From assembly GCA_964392115.1 (NCBI GenBank), contig CAYMOU010000103.1, positions 1 through 7,119 on the forward strand: a DNA stretch of 7,119 nucleotides. The letters are read 5' to 3'. Below, piece after piece: positions 1 to 5,592 of the stretch. Each line of letters opens with the position of its first letter. Position 1 is the stretch's first letter. Both the position numbers and the translations under genes were made by a program. A model generated the notes under the pieces. The model did not search any database and was not told the DNA's origin. It saw only the letters and a list, made by a program, of their open reading frames with translations. The stretch comes from CAYXWM01 sp964392115 (GTDB lineage: Bacteria > Bacillota > Clostridia > Lachnospirales > WRBF01).

Positions 1-379
1 AGATATGCTTACAAGAATCAGAAACGCCAACACGGCTAAACATAAAACAGTTGATGTACCTTCCTCTCGTGTAAAGGTAGCTATCGCTGATATTTTGAAA
101 AAAGAAGGCTATGTTCTCGGCTACGAAATCATCGAGGACGGCCCTAAAAAAACTATGCGTATCAGATTAAAATACGGCAAAGACAAAAACGAGAAAGTAA
201 TCGGCGGTCTTAAACGTATTTCCAAACCGGGTCTGAGAGTTTACGCAAACTGTGAAGAAATGCCCCGAGTTCTCGGCGGCCTTGGCACAGCTATTGTTTC
301 TACCAACAAAGGCATCGTAACAGACAAAGAAGCTCGTCAATTAGGCGTAGGCGGAGAAGTTTTAGCCTTTATTTGGTAA
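1..379 (+). CDS. rpsH: 30S ribosomal protein S8, 5'-truncated by window edge
   Basis: S8 is a primary 16S rRNA-binding protein of the small-subunit platform (helix 21) and, in E. coli, the repressor of the spc operon. The reading frame is already open at base 2 (GAT, Asp) before the ATG at 5. The residues D-M-L-T-R-I-R-N-A-N match the family's N-terminal region, where this Met is internal, so only about seven or eight N-terminal residues are missing. The central stretch GLKRISKPGLRVY and the C-terminal half with VLGGLGTAIVSTNKG and GGEVLAFIW are typical of bacterial S8. The stop is TAA at 377-379. The next gene, rplF, lies 200 bp downstream, an unusually wide gap for this operon. Identification is by recognised family motifs and by gene order. 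Confidence 0.97.
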   Translation, partial: DMLTRIRNANTAKHKTVDVPSSRVKVAIADILKKEGYVLGYEIIEDGPKKTMRIRLKYGKDKNEKVIGGLKRISKPGLRVYANCEEMPRVLGGLGTAIVSTNKGIVTDKEARQLGVGGEVLAFIW

Positions 380-442
380 CAATCACCAACACATTAGATA
401 ATTGTTTGAATAACAAATGTCAAAAGTTTTGTCCACTGAGTA

Positions 443-488
443 CCCGAAAGATATCGGGCGTCCCCGGGACGTTTTTGCCAAGCAAAAA
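443..488 (+). promoter_or_regulatory. Three abutting hairpins in the rpsH-rplF gap
   Basis: Three stem-loops follow each other with no spacer. CCCGA (443-447) pairs with TCGGG (454-458). CGTCC (459-463) pairs with GGACG (467-471) around a CCG loop. TTTTTGC (472-478) pairs perfectly with GCAAAAA (482-488) around CAA. The second hairpin is followed at once by T5 (472-476), so alone it resembles an intrinsic terminator or attenuator, but the third hairpin would occupy that T-run. The structures are seen in the sequence. A role in attenuation or mRNA processing between rpsH and rplF is inference. Confidence 0.45.
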
Positions 489-514
489 TACTGAACTTTA
501 AAAAGTGGCGGGGT

Positions 515-531
515 TTGGGGCCGAGCCCCAA
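515..531 (+). repeat. GC-rich perfect dyad
   Basis: TTGGGGC (515-521) is the exact reverse complement of GCCCCAA (525-531) around a CGA loop. It sits in a G/C-rich patch unlike the AT-leaning spacer around it, about 50 bp upstream of the rplF start. No T-run follows, so it is not a typical terminator. It could be an RNA hairpin in the rplF leader or part of a dispersed intergenic repeat. The window contains no second copy to test that. Confidence 0.5.
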
Positions 532-534
532 GGT

Positions 535-558
535 CTTGACTTTGACTTTGACTTTACA
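535..558 (+). repeat. Hexamer tandem repeat (TTTGAC)
   Basis: Four consecutive hexamers read CTTGAC, TTTGAC, TTTGAC, TTTACA: two exact units flanked by one-mismatch and two-mismatch units. The block lies just upstream of the rplF ribosome binding site. It may be slippage-generated and variable between strains. No function can be assigned from the sequence. Confidence 0.6.
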
Positions 559-565
559 GCAATCC

Positions 566-573
566 AGGAGGTG
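566..573 (+). promoter_or_regulatory. Ribosome binding site of rplF
   Basis: AGGAGGTG ends 6 bases before the ATG at 580. It settles the start of L6 at MSRIGRLPI rather than the longer in-frame extension, which would translate the hexamer repeat as Asp-Phe units. Confidence 0.9.
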
Positions 574-579
574 CAGACC

Positions 580-1119
580 ATGTCACGTATCGGACGCTTA
601 CCCATTACTATTCCGGACGGTGTGCAAGTTACCCTTGCAGAAGGCAACAACATCACCGTTAAAGGCGCAAAGGGCACGCTTACCCGTAAATTGGTTGATG
701 ACATGAACATCGCAATCGAAGACGGAACAATTACAGTATCTCGTCCCAGCGACTTAAAACGCCACAAAGCCCTTCACGGCTTAACCCGTACTCTCATTTT
801 CAACATGGTAGTCGGCGTTACCGAAGGCTATTCCAAAACCTTGGAAATCAACGGCGTAGGTTACAGAGCAGCAAAATCCGGCAATAAATTAACCTTAACT
901 TTAGGCTACTCTCATCCCGTAGAAATGATAGACCCCGACGGAATCACCACTACCGTTGAGGCCAACAAAATCATCGTCTCCGGTATCGATAAAGAAGCCG
1001 TCGGCCAATTCGCCGCTGAAATCAGAGACAAACGCAGACCTGAACCGTACAAAGGCAAAGGTATTAAATACAGCACAGAAACTATTCGCCGTAAAGTGGG
1101 TAAAGCAGGTAAGAAGTAA
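580..1119 (+). CDS. rplF: 50S ribosomal protein L6
   Basis: L6 binds 23S rRNA near the sarcin-ricin loop and GTPase-associated region and is needed for late 50S assembly. The product is 179 residues, the normal length. It has the expected start MSRIGRLPITIP, two tandem L6 folds (roughly residues 1-80 and 83-165) and the C-terminal signature PEPYKGKGIKY at about 154-164, followed by a basic tail. The ATG at 580 is chosen because it has the family N-terminus and a strong AGGAGGTG site. An in-frame extension beginning near 505 has no suitable site and adds repeat-encoded sequence. L18 follows after 64 bp. The last codons and stop lie in a weak hairpin, AAGAAGTA (1111-1118) with TACTTTTT (1125-1132), which includes one G-U pair and a T-run. 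Confidence 0.98.
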   Translation: MSRIGRLPITIPDGVQVTLAEGNNITVKGAKGTLTRKLVDDMNIAIEDGTITVSRPSDLKRHKALHGLTRTLIFNMVVGVTEGYSKTLEINGVGYRAAKSGNKLTLTLGYSHPVEMIDPDGITTTVEANKIIVSGIDKEAVGQFAAEIRDKRRPEPYKGKGIKYSTETIRRKVGKAGKK

Positions 1120-1183
1120 TAAGCTACTTTTTCCCTAAAAGTCCACTCAGACGAATGACTACTGTAGGAAAGGAGTGCCGGAA

Positions 1184-1552
1184 ATGATTAAGAAAAAATC
1201 ACGCAAGCTTGCCCGTGAAAAGCGTCACTACAGATTGAGAAGATACATCAAAGGAACAGCGGAAAGACCAAGATTGGCTGTTTTCCGTTCCAATAAACAT
1301 ATCTACGCTCAAATTATAGACGACACCAAAGGTCATACCCTTGTTGCCGCCTCTACCGTTGAAAAAGCAATTGCTACCCAATTGCAAAACACTTCCGACA
1401 TGGAAGCAGCCAAAATCGTAGGCGAAGCTATCGGCAAAAAAGCTGTAGCTCAAGGTATCACATCTGTGGTATTCGACCGTGGCGGTTATGTTTACCACGG
1501 AAAAGTTGCCGCTTTGGCTGACGGTGCAAGAAGTGCAGGTTTACAATTCTAA
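1184..1552 (+). CDS. rplR: 50S ribosomal protein L18
   Basis: L18 binds 5S rRNA and, with L5, anchors it in the central protuberance of the 50S subunit. The product is 122 residues, typical for the family. It has a strongly basic N-terminus (IKKKSRKLAREKRHYRLRR), the core GTAERPRLAVFRSNKHIYAQIIDD, and the conserved C-terminal segment VVFDRGGYVYHGKVAALADGARSAGLQF. The ATG at 1184 is preferred over the in-frame GTG at 1175, because that GTG overlaps the ribosome binding site AAGGAG (1169-1174) and the family starts at this Met. It lies between rplF and rpsE in canonical order. The 86-bp gap to rpsE is longer than usual and contains an inverted repeat. Confidence 0.98.
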   Translation: MIKKKSRKLAREKRHYRLRRYIKGTAERPRLAVFRSNKHIYAQIIDDTKGHTLVAASTVEKAIATQLQNTSDMEAAKIVGEAIGKKAVAQGITSVVFDRGGYVYHGKVAALADGARSAGLQF

Positions 1553-1574
1553 TTGTTAATAATATTGCTGCCGA

Positions 1575-1607
1575 AATTAAGGTTGGCTTAATATTCTGTC
1601 CTTAATT
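1575..1607 (+). promoter_or_regulatory. Inverted repeat in the rplR-rpsE gap
   Basis: AATTAAGG (1575-1582) is the perfect reverse complement of CCTTAATT (1600-1607), with a 17-base AT-rich loop. It ends 17 bases before the rpsE ribosome binding site. No T-run follows, so it is not an intrinsic terminator. It could be a processing or regulatory hairpin, or a chance AT-rich dyad. Confidence 0.35.
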
Positions 1608-1624
1608 AGCATTAAACATAGAGT

Positions 1625-1631
1625 AAGGAGG
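1625..1631 (+). promoter_or_regulatory. Ribosome binding site of rpsE (TTG start)
   Basis: AAGGAGG lies 7 bases before the TTG at 1639. Its strength and spacing support TTG as the true initiator of S5. No alternative ATG gives the family N-terminus. Confidence 0.9.
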
Positions 1632-1638
1632 AAAACGC

Positions 1639-2142
1639 TTGAAGAAAATTGACGCAAACGCACTTGAACTTAAAGACAAGGTTGTTACTATCAACCGTGT
1701 TACAAAAGTTGTTAAAGGCGGGCGTACATTTCGTTTTGCGGCACTGGTAGTTGTCGGCGATGAGAACGGTCATGTAGGCGTAGGTCTTGGCAAGTCTACA
1801 GAAATCCCCGATGCTATCCGCAAAGGCAGAGAGGACGCAAAGAAAAATTTAATCCGTATCGAACGCAACGAACAAGACAGCTTGTACCACGAAACCATCG
1901 GTAAATTCGGTGCAGCTTCTGTTCTTATAAAACCGGCCGCTGAAGGTACCGGTGTTATAGCCGGCGGCTCTGTTCGTGCAGTTATGGAACTTGCAGGTAT
2001 CCGTAACGTAAGAACAAAATCTCTCGGCTCCAACAATAAACGTAACGTTGTAAACGCTGCCATCGAAGGTTTGAGACAACTTAAAACCCCCGAACAAGTT
2101 GCCCGTTTACGTGGAAAAAGCGTAGAAGAAATCTTGAAGTAA
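1639..2142 (+). CDS. rpsE: 30S ribosomal protein S5
   Basis: S5 lies at the mRNA entry side of the 30S subunit and affects decoding accuracy and translocation. The product is 167 residues, normal for Bacillota. The N-terminal double-stranded-RNA-binding-like domain spans about residues 10-75 and includes NRVTKVVKGGRTFRF. The loop K26-G27-G28, where spectinomycin-resistance changes arise in other bacteria, looks wild-type. The C-terminal domain carries the conserved GVIAGGSVRAVMELAGI and NVRTKSLGSNN segments. Translation starts at TTG, supported by the AAGGAGG site and by the N-terminus (KKIDANALELKDKVV). The stop codon is in a hairpin (2139-2163). rpmD follows in canonical order. Confidence 0.98.
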   Translation: MKKIDANALELKDKVVTINRVTKVVKGGRTFRFAALVVVGDENGHVGVGLGKSTEIPDAIRKGREDAKKNLIRIERNEQDSLYHETIGKFGAASVLIKPAAEGTGVIAGGSVRAVMELAGIRNVRTKSLGSNNKRNVVNAAIEGLRQLKTPEQVARLRGKSVEEILK

Positions 2143-2163
2143 CAGCCGCTAACGGCAAGTTAC
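2139..2163 (+). promoter_or_regulatory. Hairpin spanning the rpsE stop codon
   Basis: GTAAC (2139-2143) pairs with GTTAC (2159-2163), and inside it GCCG (2145-2148) pairs with CGGC (2153-2156) around a CTAA loop. This gives a 9-bp stem with a 1x2 internal loop. A T-rich stretch (2169-2175) starts only after about five bases. It could be a weak terminator, an mRNA-stabilising hairpin or chance. Confidence 0.35.
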
Positions 2164-2203
2164 CAAATTATTTTTCTTGATATATCGCAACCTGTAATAT
2201 CGG

Positions 2204-2211
2204 AAGGAGGT
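2204..2211 (+). promoter_or_regulatory. Ribosome binding site of rpmD (GTG start)
   Basis: AAGGAGGT lies 5 bases before GTG at 2217 and fixes the start of L30, a gene too short for routine ORF calling. Confidence 0.9.
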
Positions 2212-2216
2212 CAAAC

Positions 2217-2396
2217 GTGGCGAATTTAAAAATAACGCTTGTAAGGTCTACAATTAAAGCAATCCCTAAACATAAAAAGACCATCCAAGCTTTAGGCTTA
2301 CGCAAGTTGAATTCTCAGGTTATCAAAAACGACGACCCCGCTATCAGGGGCATGGTAAAACAAGTATGTCACTTAGTTAAGGTGGAAGAAGTTTAA
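2217..2396 (+). CDS. rpmD: 50S ribosomal protein L30
   Basis: L30 is a small 50S protein that binds 23S rRNA. Translating from GTG gives 59 residues, the standard bacterial length: MANLKITLVRSTIKAIPKHK at the start, then LGLRKLNSQVIKNDDPAIRGM, ending VKQVCHLVKVEEV. The motifs LKITLVRS, LGLRKLN, PAIRGM and HLVKVEE are characteristic of bacterial L30. It begins with GTG under a near-perfect ribosome binding site. Its TAA stop overlaps the ribosome binding site of rplO, so the two genes are probably translationally linked. The order rpsE-rpmD-rplO is canonical for the spc operon. Confidence 0.97.
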   Translation: MANLKITLVRSTIKAIPKHKKTIQALGLRKLNSQVIKNDDPAIRGMVKQVCHLVKVEEV

Positions 2397-2404
2397 AGGA
2401 GGTG
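2396..2404 (+). promoter_or_regulatory. Ribosome binding site of rplO (TTG start)
   Basis: AAGGAGGTG begins inside the rpmD stop codon and ends 7 bases before the TTG at 2412. This supports TTG as the rplO start and coupling with rpmD. Confidence 0.9.
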
Positions 2405-2411
2405 TGCAGTC

Positions 2412-2852
2412 TTGAACTTAGGTGATTTAAAACCCGCAGAAGGTTCTAAATTTAAGAACTGGCGTAAAGGACGCGGCCACGGTTCAGGTAACGGCAAAAC
2501 CGCCGGTCGTGGTCATAAAGGACAAAAAGCTCGTGCAGGCGGCGGCGTTCGTCCCGGCTTCGAAGGCGGTCAAATGCCTCTTTACAGACGTCTGCCCAAA
2601 CGTGGCTTTAATTGCAGAAGCACAAAAGAAATCATCGCTATCAACGTTGCTTTGCTTAACGTATTTGAAGATGGCGCTGTTGTTGATATAGCAGCTTTAA
2701 AATCCAAGGGCCTGGTAAGCAACCCTAAAGACGGCGTGAAAATCTTGGGTGAAGGAAATCTTGACCGCAAATTAACGGTACAAGTAAATTACTTCAGCAA
2801 ATCAGCCGCTGAAAAAATTGTATCGGCAGGCGGTAAAGCAGAGGTGATTTGA
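2412..2852 (+). CDS. rplO: 50S ribosomal protein L15
   Basis: L15 is an assembly protein of the 50S subunit with a long glycine- and arginine-rich N-terminal extension that penetrates 23S rRNA. The product is 146 residues, typical. The extension is visible at about residues 18-55, with GRGHGSGNGKTAGRGHKGQK and GGGVRPGFEGGQMP, followed by LYRRLPKRGF. The C-terminal globular part contains ALKSKGLV, VKILGEG and SKSAAEKIVSAGGKAEVI. The start is TTG, supported by the AAGGAGGTG site and by the family N-terminus (MNLGDLKPAEGS). The TGA stop overlaps the secY ATG by one base, implying coupled translation of L15 and SecY. Confidence 0.98.
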   Translation: MNLGDLKPAEGSKFKNWRKGRGHGSGNGKTAGRGHKGQKARAGGGVRPGFEGGQMPLYRRLPKRGFNCRSTKEIIAINVALLNVFEDGAVVDIAALKSKGLVSNPKDGVKILGEGNLDRKLTVQVNYFSKSAAEKIVSAGGKAEVI

Positions 2853-4162
2853 TGTTCAACATCTTTTTGAACGCTTGGAAGGTAAAAGATATACGTAAAA
2901 AGATTTTTTATGTACTGTTGGTACTTCTTATATATCGTCTCGGAACCTTCATCCCTCTTCCCGGTCTGGACTTAAACGCACTGGCTTCTCTCAGGTCTGA
3001 CTCGGCAGGCAACCTTAATATGTTTGCTGTCATAGCCGGTGGCGGTGTGGGAACGCTGTTTGTTCTCGGTATAGGACCGTATATTACCGCATCCATCATA
3101 ATGCAACTTTTAACAGTAGCTATTCCCAAACTGGAGCAAATCCAGAAGGAAGGCGAAGAAGGCAGAAAGAAAATTAACCAGTATACTCGTGTTCTGGCAG
3201 TTGCTCTTGCCTTGCTTCAAGGTATAACAACAGTAATTTCTTTGCAAAATCTGTTCTATCACAGAAACCTGTTCGTCTATATTATGGCTACTGTCGCTAT
3301 CGTAACCGGTACTATCCTTATCATGTGGATAAGCGAACTCTTAACCGAAAAGGGTATCGGAAACGGTGCTTCGTTTATAATCTTTGCAAACATTCTTTCA
3401 GGTTTGTTTAAAGGTGTATTCAACTTCTCTCAAGAGATGGTTGGTGCAGATGCTTGGAGATTTGTTGCAGCTGCTATATTGCTTGTGTTTTTTGTGGGTC
3501 TTGTGGCCTTTGTTGTTTATATACAAGAAGGCGAACGCCGTATCCCCGTACAATACGCCAAGAAAATGGTTGGCAGACAAATGTACGGCGGACAAAGCTC
3601 TCATATTCCCATTAAAGTAAATATAGCCGGTGTAATGTCCATCATCTTTGCAATCTCTCTGCTTCAATTCCCGGGTGTAATTTTGAATTTCTGGCCAAAA
3701 GGTCAAGGTCCCGAATGGTTAACAAGCGTTGTTAATGTACTTTCCATCAGCAACATGACTTACATTCCCTTGCCTTTTATGGACAGAGGTATTTATATTC
3801 CCATTGGTGCTTTAGTTTATATATTGTTGATATTCTGCTTTACTTTCTTCTATACATCTTTTGCAATAAACCCCGTAGAAATGGCTGAAAACATGAAAAA
3901 ATCCGGCGGTTTCGTTCCGGGTATCCGTCCCGGCAAACCTACCGGCGACTATATCCAAAATACAATTAATCGTATGTCTTGGATTGGTGCCGCATTCTAC
4001 TCTTTGATAGCTATTGCTCCCATAATTTTAGAATGGGTTTTCGGTTTCAACCTGTACTTTGGAGGAACAACTCTCCTTATCGTATCCGGTGTTGCCATCG
4101 AAATCGTAAAACAGTTGGAATCCCAGCTGCTTATGCGTCACTATAAGGGTTTCTTGTCCTAA
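2852..4162 (+). CDS. secY: Protein translocase subunit SecY
   Basis: SecY is the channel of the SecYEG translocon and moves or inserts unfolded proteins across the plasma membrane. The product is 436 residues with ten predicted membrane segments, the first at about residues 17-36. The conserved plug/TM2 region reads GGGVGTLFVLGIGPYITASI. The lateral-gate region contains ISELLTEKGIGNGASFIIF. The cytosolic C4 loop carries GERRIPVQYAKK. The C5 loop has GGFVPGIRPGKPT with the arginine (about residue 359) that contacts SecA in other bacteria. The ATG at 2852 overlaps the rplO TGA and has GAGGTGA just upstream; an in-frame TTG at 2849 is less likely. map follows after 28 bp with no adk between them, a departure from the common secY-adk-map order. 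Confidence 0.98.
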   Translation: MFNIFLNAWKVKDIRKKIFYVLLVLLIYRLGTFIPLPGLDLNALASLRSDSAGNLNMFAVIAGGGVGTLFVLGIGPYITASIIMQLLTVAIPKLEQIQKEGEEGRKKINQYTRVLAVALALLQGITTVISLQNLFYHRNLFVYIMATVAIVTGTILIMWISELLTEKGIGNGASFIIFANILSGLFKGVFNFSQEMVGADAWRFVAAAILLVFFVGLVAFVVYIQEGERRIPVQYAKKMVGRQMYGGQSSHIPIKVNIAGVMSIIFAISLLQFPGVILNFWPKGQGPEWLTSVVNVLSISNMTYIPLPFMDRGIYIPIGALVYILLIFCFTFFYTSFAINPVEMAENMKKSGGFVPGIRPGKPTGDYIQNTINRMSWIGAAFYSLIAIAPIILEWVFGFNLYFGGTTLLIVSGVAIEIVKQLESQLLMRHYKGFLS

Positions 4163-4190
4163 GATATGGCAGAATCGATTGGAGTTATCC

Positions 4191-4937
4191 ATGGCAATTT
4201 TAATTAAAAATGCTGAACAAATCCAACATATGCGTCACGTTGGAAATATAGTGCTAAAGACCCACGAGCTTCTCGAAAGTAACGTGCGTCCCGGCATTAC
4301 CACAAAAGAATTAAATGACTTGGCCGAAAGTTATATAGTAAACGCAGGAGCCTATCCTTCTTCAAAAGGATACAAGGGTTATCCCGCAGCCATATGTATT
4401 TCGGTAAACAATGAAGTAATTCACGGTATACCGGGTATGAAAAAGCTAAAAGAAGGCGATATTGTCAGTATCGACATCGTTGCAAACAAGAACGGATACC
4501 ATGCTGACGCCGCCCGCACTCTTGCCGTCGGAACCGTTTCCGAAGAGACTAAGCGATTAATAGCCGTTACAAGAGAGAGCTTTTTTAAAGGAATAGAGTA
4601 CGCCCGAGCAAAAATGCATTTGCATGAAATATCAGCCGCTGTTCAAGAATACGTGGAATCTTTCGGATTCACGGTAGTACGTGAATTTGTAGGTCACGGC
4701 GTGGGTAAGCATATGCATGAGGATCCTCAAATCCCCAATTATCGTATGCCTAACCGCGGACCCCGTCTGGCTCCCGGAATGACCTTGGCTATAGAGCCTA
4801 TGGTTAACGCCGGCACAGCCGATGTGGATATCTTGGACGACGGTTGGACAGTGGTTACTTCCGACGGAAAATATTCGGCTCATTACGAAAACACCGTTTT
4901 GATAACCGACTCCGACCCGGAAATTTTAACAGTCTAA
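4191..4937 (+). CDS. map: Type I methionine aminopeptidase
   Basis: The enzyme removes the initiator methionine from nascent proteins when the second residue is small. It is a dinuclear metallopeptidase of the pita-bread fold (M24A), acting in the cytosol at the ribosome exit. The product is 248 residues, the usual length for the short bacterial form without an N-terminal zinc domain. All catalytic residues are present: substrate-binding His78 (VIHGIP) and metal ligands Asp95 (SIDI), Asp106 (HADAART), His169 (VGHGVG), Glu202 (AIEPM) and Glu233 (HYENT). The ATG at 4191 with GGAG six bases upstream is chosen over an in-frame TTG at 4179. It follows secY directly and is followed by a terminator-like hairpin and a 245-bp gap. 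Confidence 0.97.
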   Translation: MAILIKNAEQIQHMRHVGNIVLKTHELLESNVRPGITTKELNDLAESYIVNAGAYPSSKGYKGYPAAICISVNNEVIHGIPGMKKLKEGDIVSIDIVANKNGYHADAARTLAVGTVSEETKRLIAVTRESFFKGIEYARAKMHLHEISAAVQEYVESFGFTVVREFVGHGVGKHMHEDPQIPNYRMPNRGPRLAPGMTLAIEPMVNAGTADVDILDDGWTVVTSDGKYSAHYENTVLITDSDPEILTV

Positions 4938-4943
4938 GGTGTA

Positions 4944-4968
4944 TCGACCTGAATATCAGTCGACTTTT
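4944..4968 (+). terminator. Terminator-like hairpin after map
   Basis: TCGA (4944-4947) plus CTGA (4949-4952) pair with TCAG (4956-4959) plus TCGA (4960-4963), with C4948 bulged and an ATA loop, followed by C and T4 (4965-4968). It begins 7 bases after the map stop. The T-run is short, so it may be partial or inefficient, letting some transcription continue into the KOW-infA segment. Confidence 0.45.
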
Positions 4969-4978
4969 CGGCTATAAC

Positions 4979-5032
4979 TACTAATTTTATATAATTTTGC
5001 CGGATTTTCTATAAAATTATATAAAATTAGTA
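4979..5032. repeat. Perfect 20-bp inverted repeat, AT-rich
   Basis: The 20 bases at 4979-4998 (starting TACTAATTTT) are the exact reverse complement of 5013-5032 (ending AAAATTAGTA), separated by a 14-base spacer that is partly GC. Each arm contains the palindrome TTATATAA. Neither side has a T-run positioned for an intrinsic terminator. A weak promoter-like pair (TTGCCG 4997-5002, 17-base spacer, TATAAA 5020-5025) overlaps the spacer and right arm, so the repeat could be an operator. An RNA hairpin or small palindromic element is equally possible. Confidence 0.7.
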
Positions 5033-5094
5033 AACGGTTCATGTTGAAACAACCTTGCGGATATGTTAAACTGATTCGCTGTATAAATCTATTT

Positions 5095-5124
5095 GTTTAT
5101 TTGATAAACTTTATAAATAAACTT
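5095..5124 (+). promoter_or_regulatory. Competing hairpins upstream of the KOW gene
   Basis: GTTTAT (5095-5100) can pair with ATAAAC at 5104-5109. Alternatively GTTTATTT (5095-5102) pairs with AAATAAAC (5115-5122). The two pairings are mutually exclusive because ATAAACTT is directly repeated at 5104-5111 and 5117-5124. The pairing is visible, but base composition is so AT-rich that chance is a real alternative. Confidence 0.25.
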
Positions 5125-5182
5125 GTATTCGCAGTGGTCGGTTACGGCTGTGCGAATTGTATATAAGAGTAAGGAGACCGGA

Positions 5183-5443
5183 ATGCTTAGTGTTGGTCAA
5201 GTAGTTTATTCAAAACGAGGACGGGATAAAGGCCTAGCCTTTGTAGTAATATCCGTTGATGCTGAATATGCCTTTCTTGCGGACGGTTCCTTACGCAAAT
5301 TTTCCGGACCAAAGAAGAAAAAATTTAAACATATCCAACCTACCAATAATGTTCTTTTGGATATTCAACAGAAAATCCATGCAAGACAAATTTTGGACTC
5401 GGACCTTAGAAAAGCTTTAGCGCCGTTTAACAACAAAGATTAA
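5183..5443 (+). CDS. KOW-domain RNA-binding protein, ribosome-associated (uncharacterised)
   Basis: This 86-residue basic protein has an N-terminal KOW-type fold resembling L14e/L6e/L27e. The first segment, SVGQVVYSKRGRDKGLAFVV, carries the G-R-D-K-G turn of a KOW motif. Then come FLADGSLRKFSGPKKKKFKH, rich in lysine, and a C-terminal helix-forming tail (QQKIHARQILDSDLRKAL). Genes of this kind are common between map and infA in Bacillota (ybzG in Bacillus subtilis is the positional counterpart). RNA or ribosome binding is inferred from the fold and the operon, and no precise role is known to me. The ATG at 5183 follows AAGGAG by six bases. An in-frame start at 5123 lacks such a site and adds 20 unrelated residues. 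Confidence 0.88.
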   Translation: MLSVGQVVYSKRGRDKGLAFVVISVDAEYAFLADGSLRKFSGPKKKKFKHIQPTNNVLLDIQQKIHARQILDSDLRKALAPFNNKD

Positions 5444-5452
5444 TTCTTTGTT
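5432..5452 (+). promoter_or_regulatory. Hairpin over the KOW-gene stop codon
   Basis: AACAAAGA (5432-5439) pairs perfectly with TCTTTGTT (5445-5452), with the loop TTAAT containing the TAA stop (5441-5443). The 8-bp stem is AT-rich and has no following T-run, so it is at best a weak terminator or a 3'-end stabiliser. Confidence 0.35.
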
Positions 5453-5461
5453 CATCCAAAA

Positions 5462-5497
5462 ACCGAAACGATAACATCCCTATCCTATCGTTTGGGT
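5462..5497 (+). promoter_or_regulatory. Imperfect 12-base dyad in the infA leader
   Basis: AAACGATA (5466-5473) pairs perfectly with TATCGTTT (5486-5493). After a G-G mismatch, ACC (5462-5464) pairs with GGT (5495-5497). The loop is 12 bases. It lies about 80 bases upstream of the infA ribosome binding site and has no T-run after it, which fits a leader structure or operator better than a terminator. Function is unknown. Confidence 0.45.
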
Positions 5498-5592
5498 ATG
5501 TTTGGGAACGGATTTAGCTGTGGGTTTTCTAAGTATCTGCCGTGGTTTCGTAACTCCTTGTTTGAATGCTGCCGGAAGAGGAGGTTAGAAGC

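Noticed and set aside
505..579. In-frame N-terminal extension of L6 from about 505
   Set aside because: It translates the hexamer repeat as Asp-Phe units, has no ribosome binding site, and L6 proteins start at MSRIG, where a strong site is present.
498..767. Minus-strand ORF opposite rplF, and similar antisense ORFs opposite rplR, rpsE, secY and map
   Set aside because: They overlap well-identified conserved genes, show no recognisable family motifs, and look like shadows of the codon pattern on the + strand.
4179..4190. Upstream TTG start for map
   Set aside because: The TTG overlaps the GGAG binding site, and the family N-terminus fits the ATG at 4191.
5101..5128. TTGATA with TTGTAT as a promoter for the KOW gene
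   Set aside because: The -10 match is poor, and in such AT-rich sequence weak matches are expected by chance. Not strong enough to annotate.
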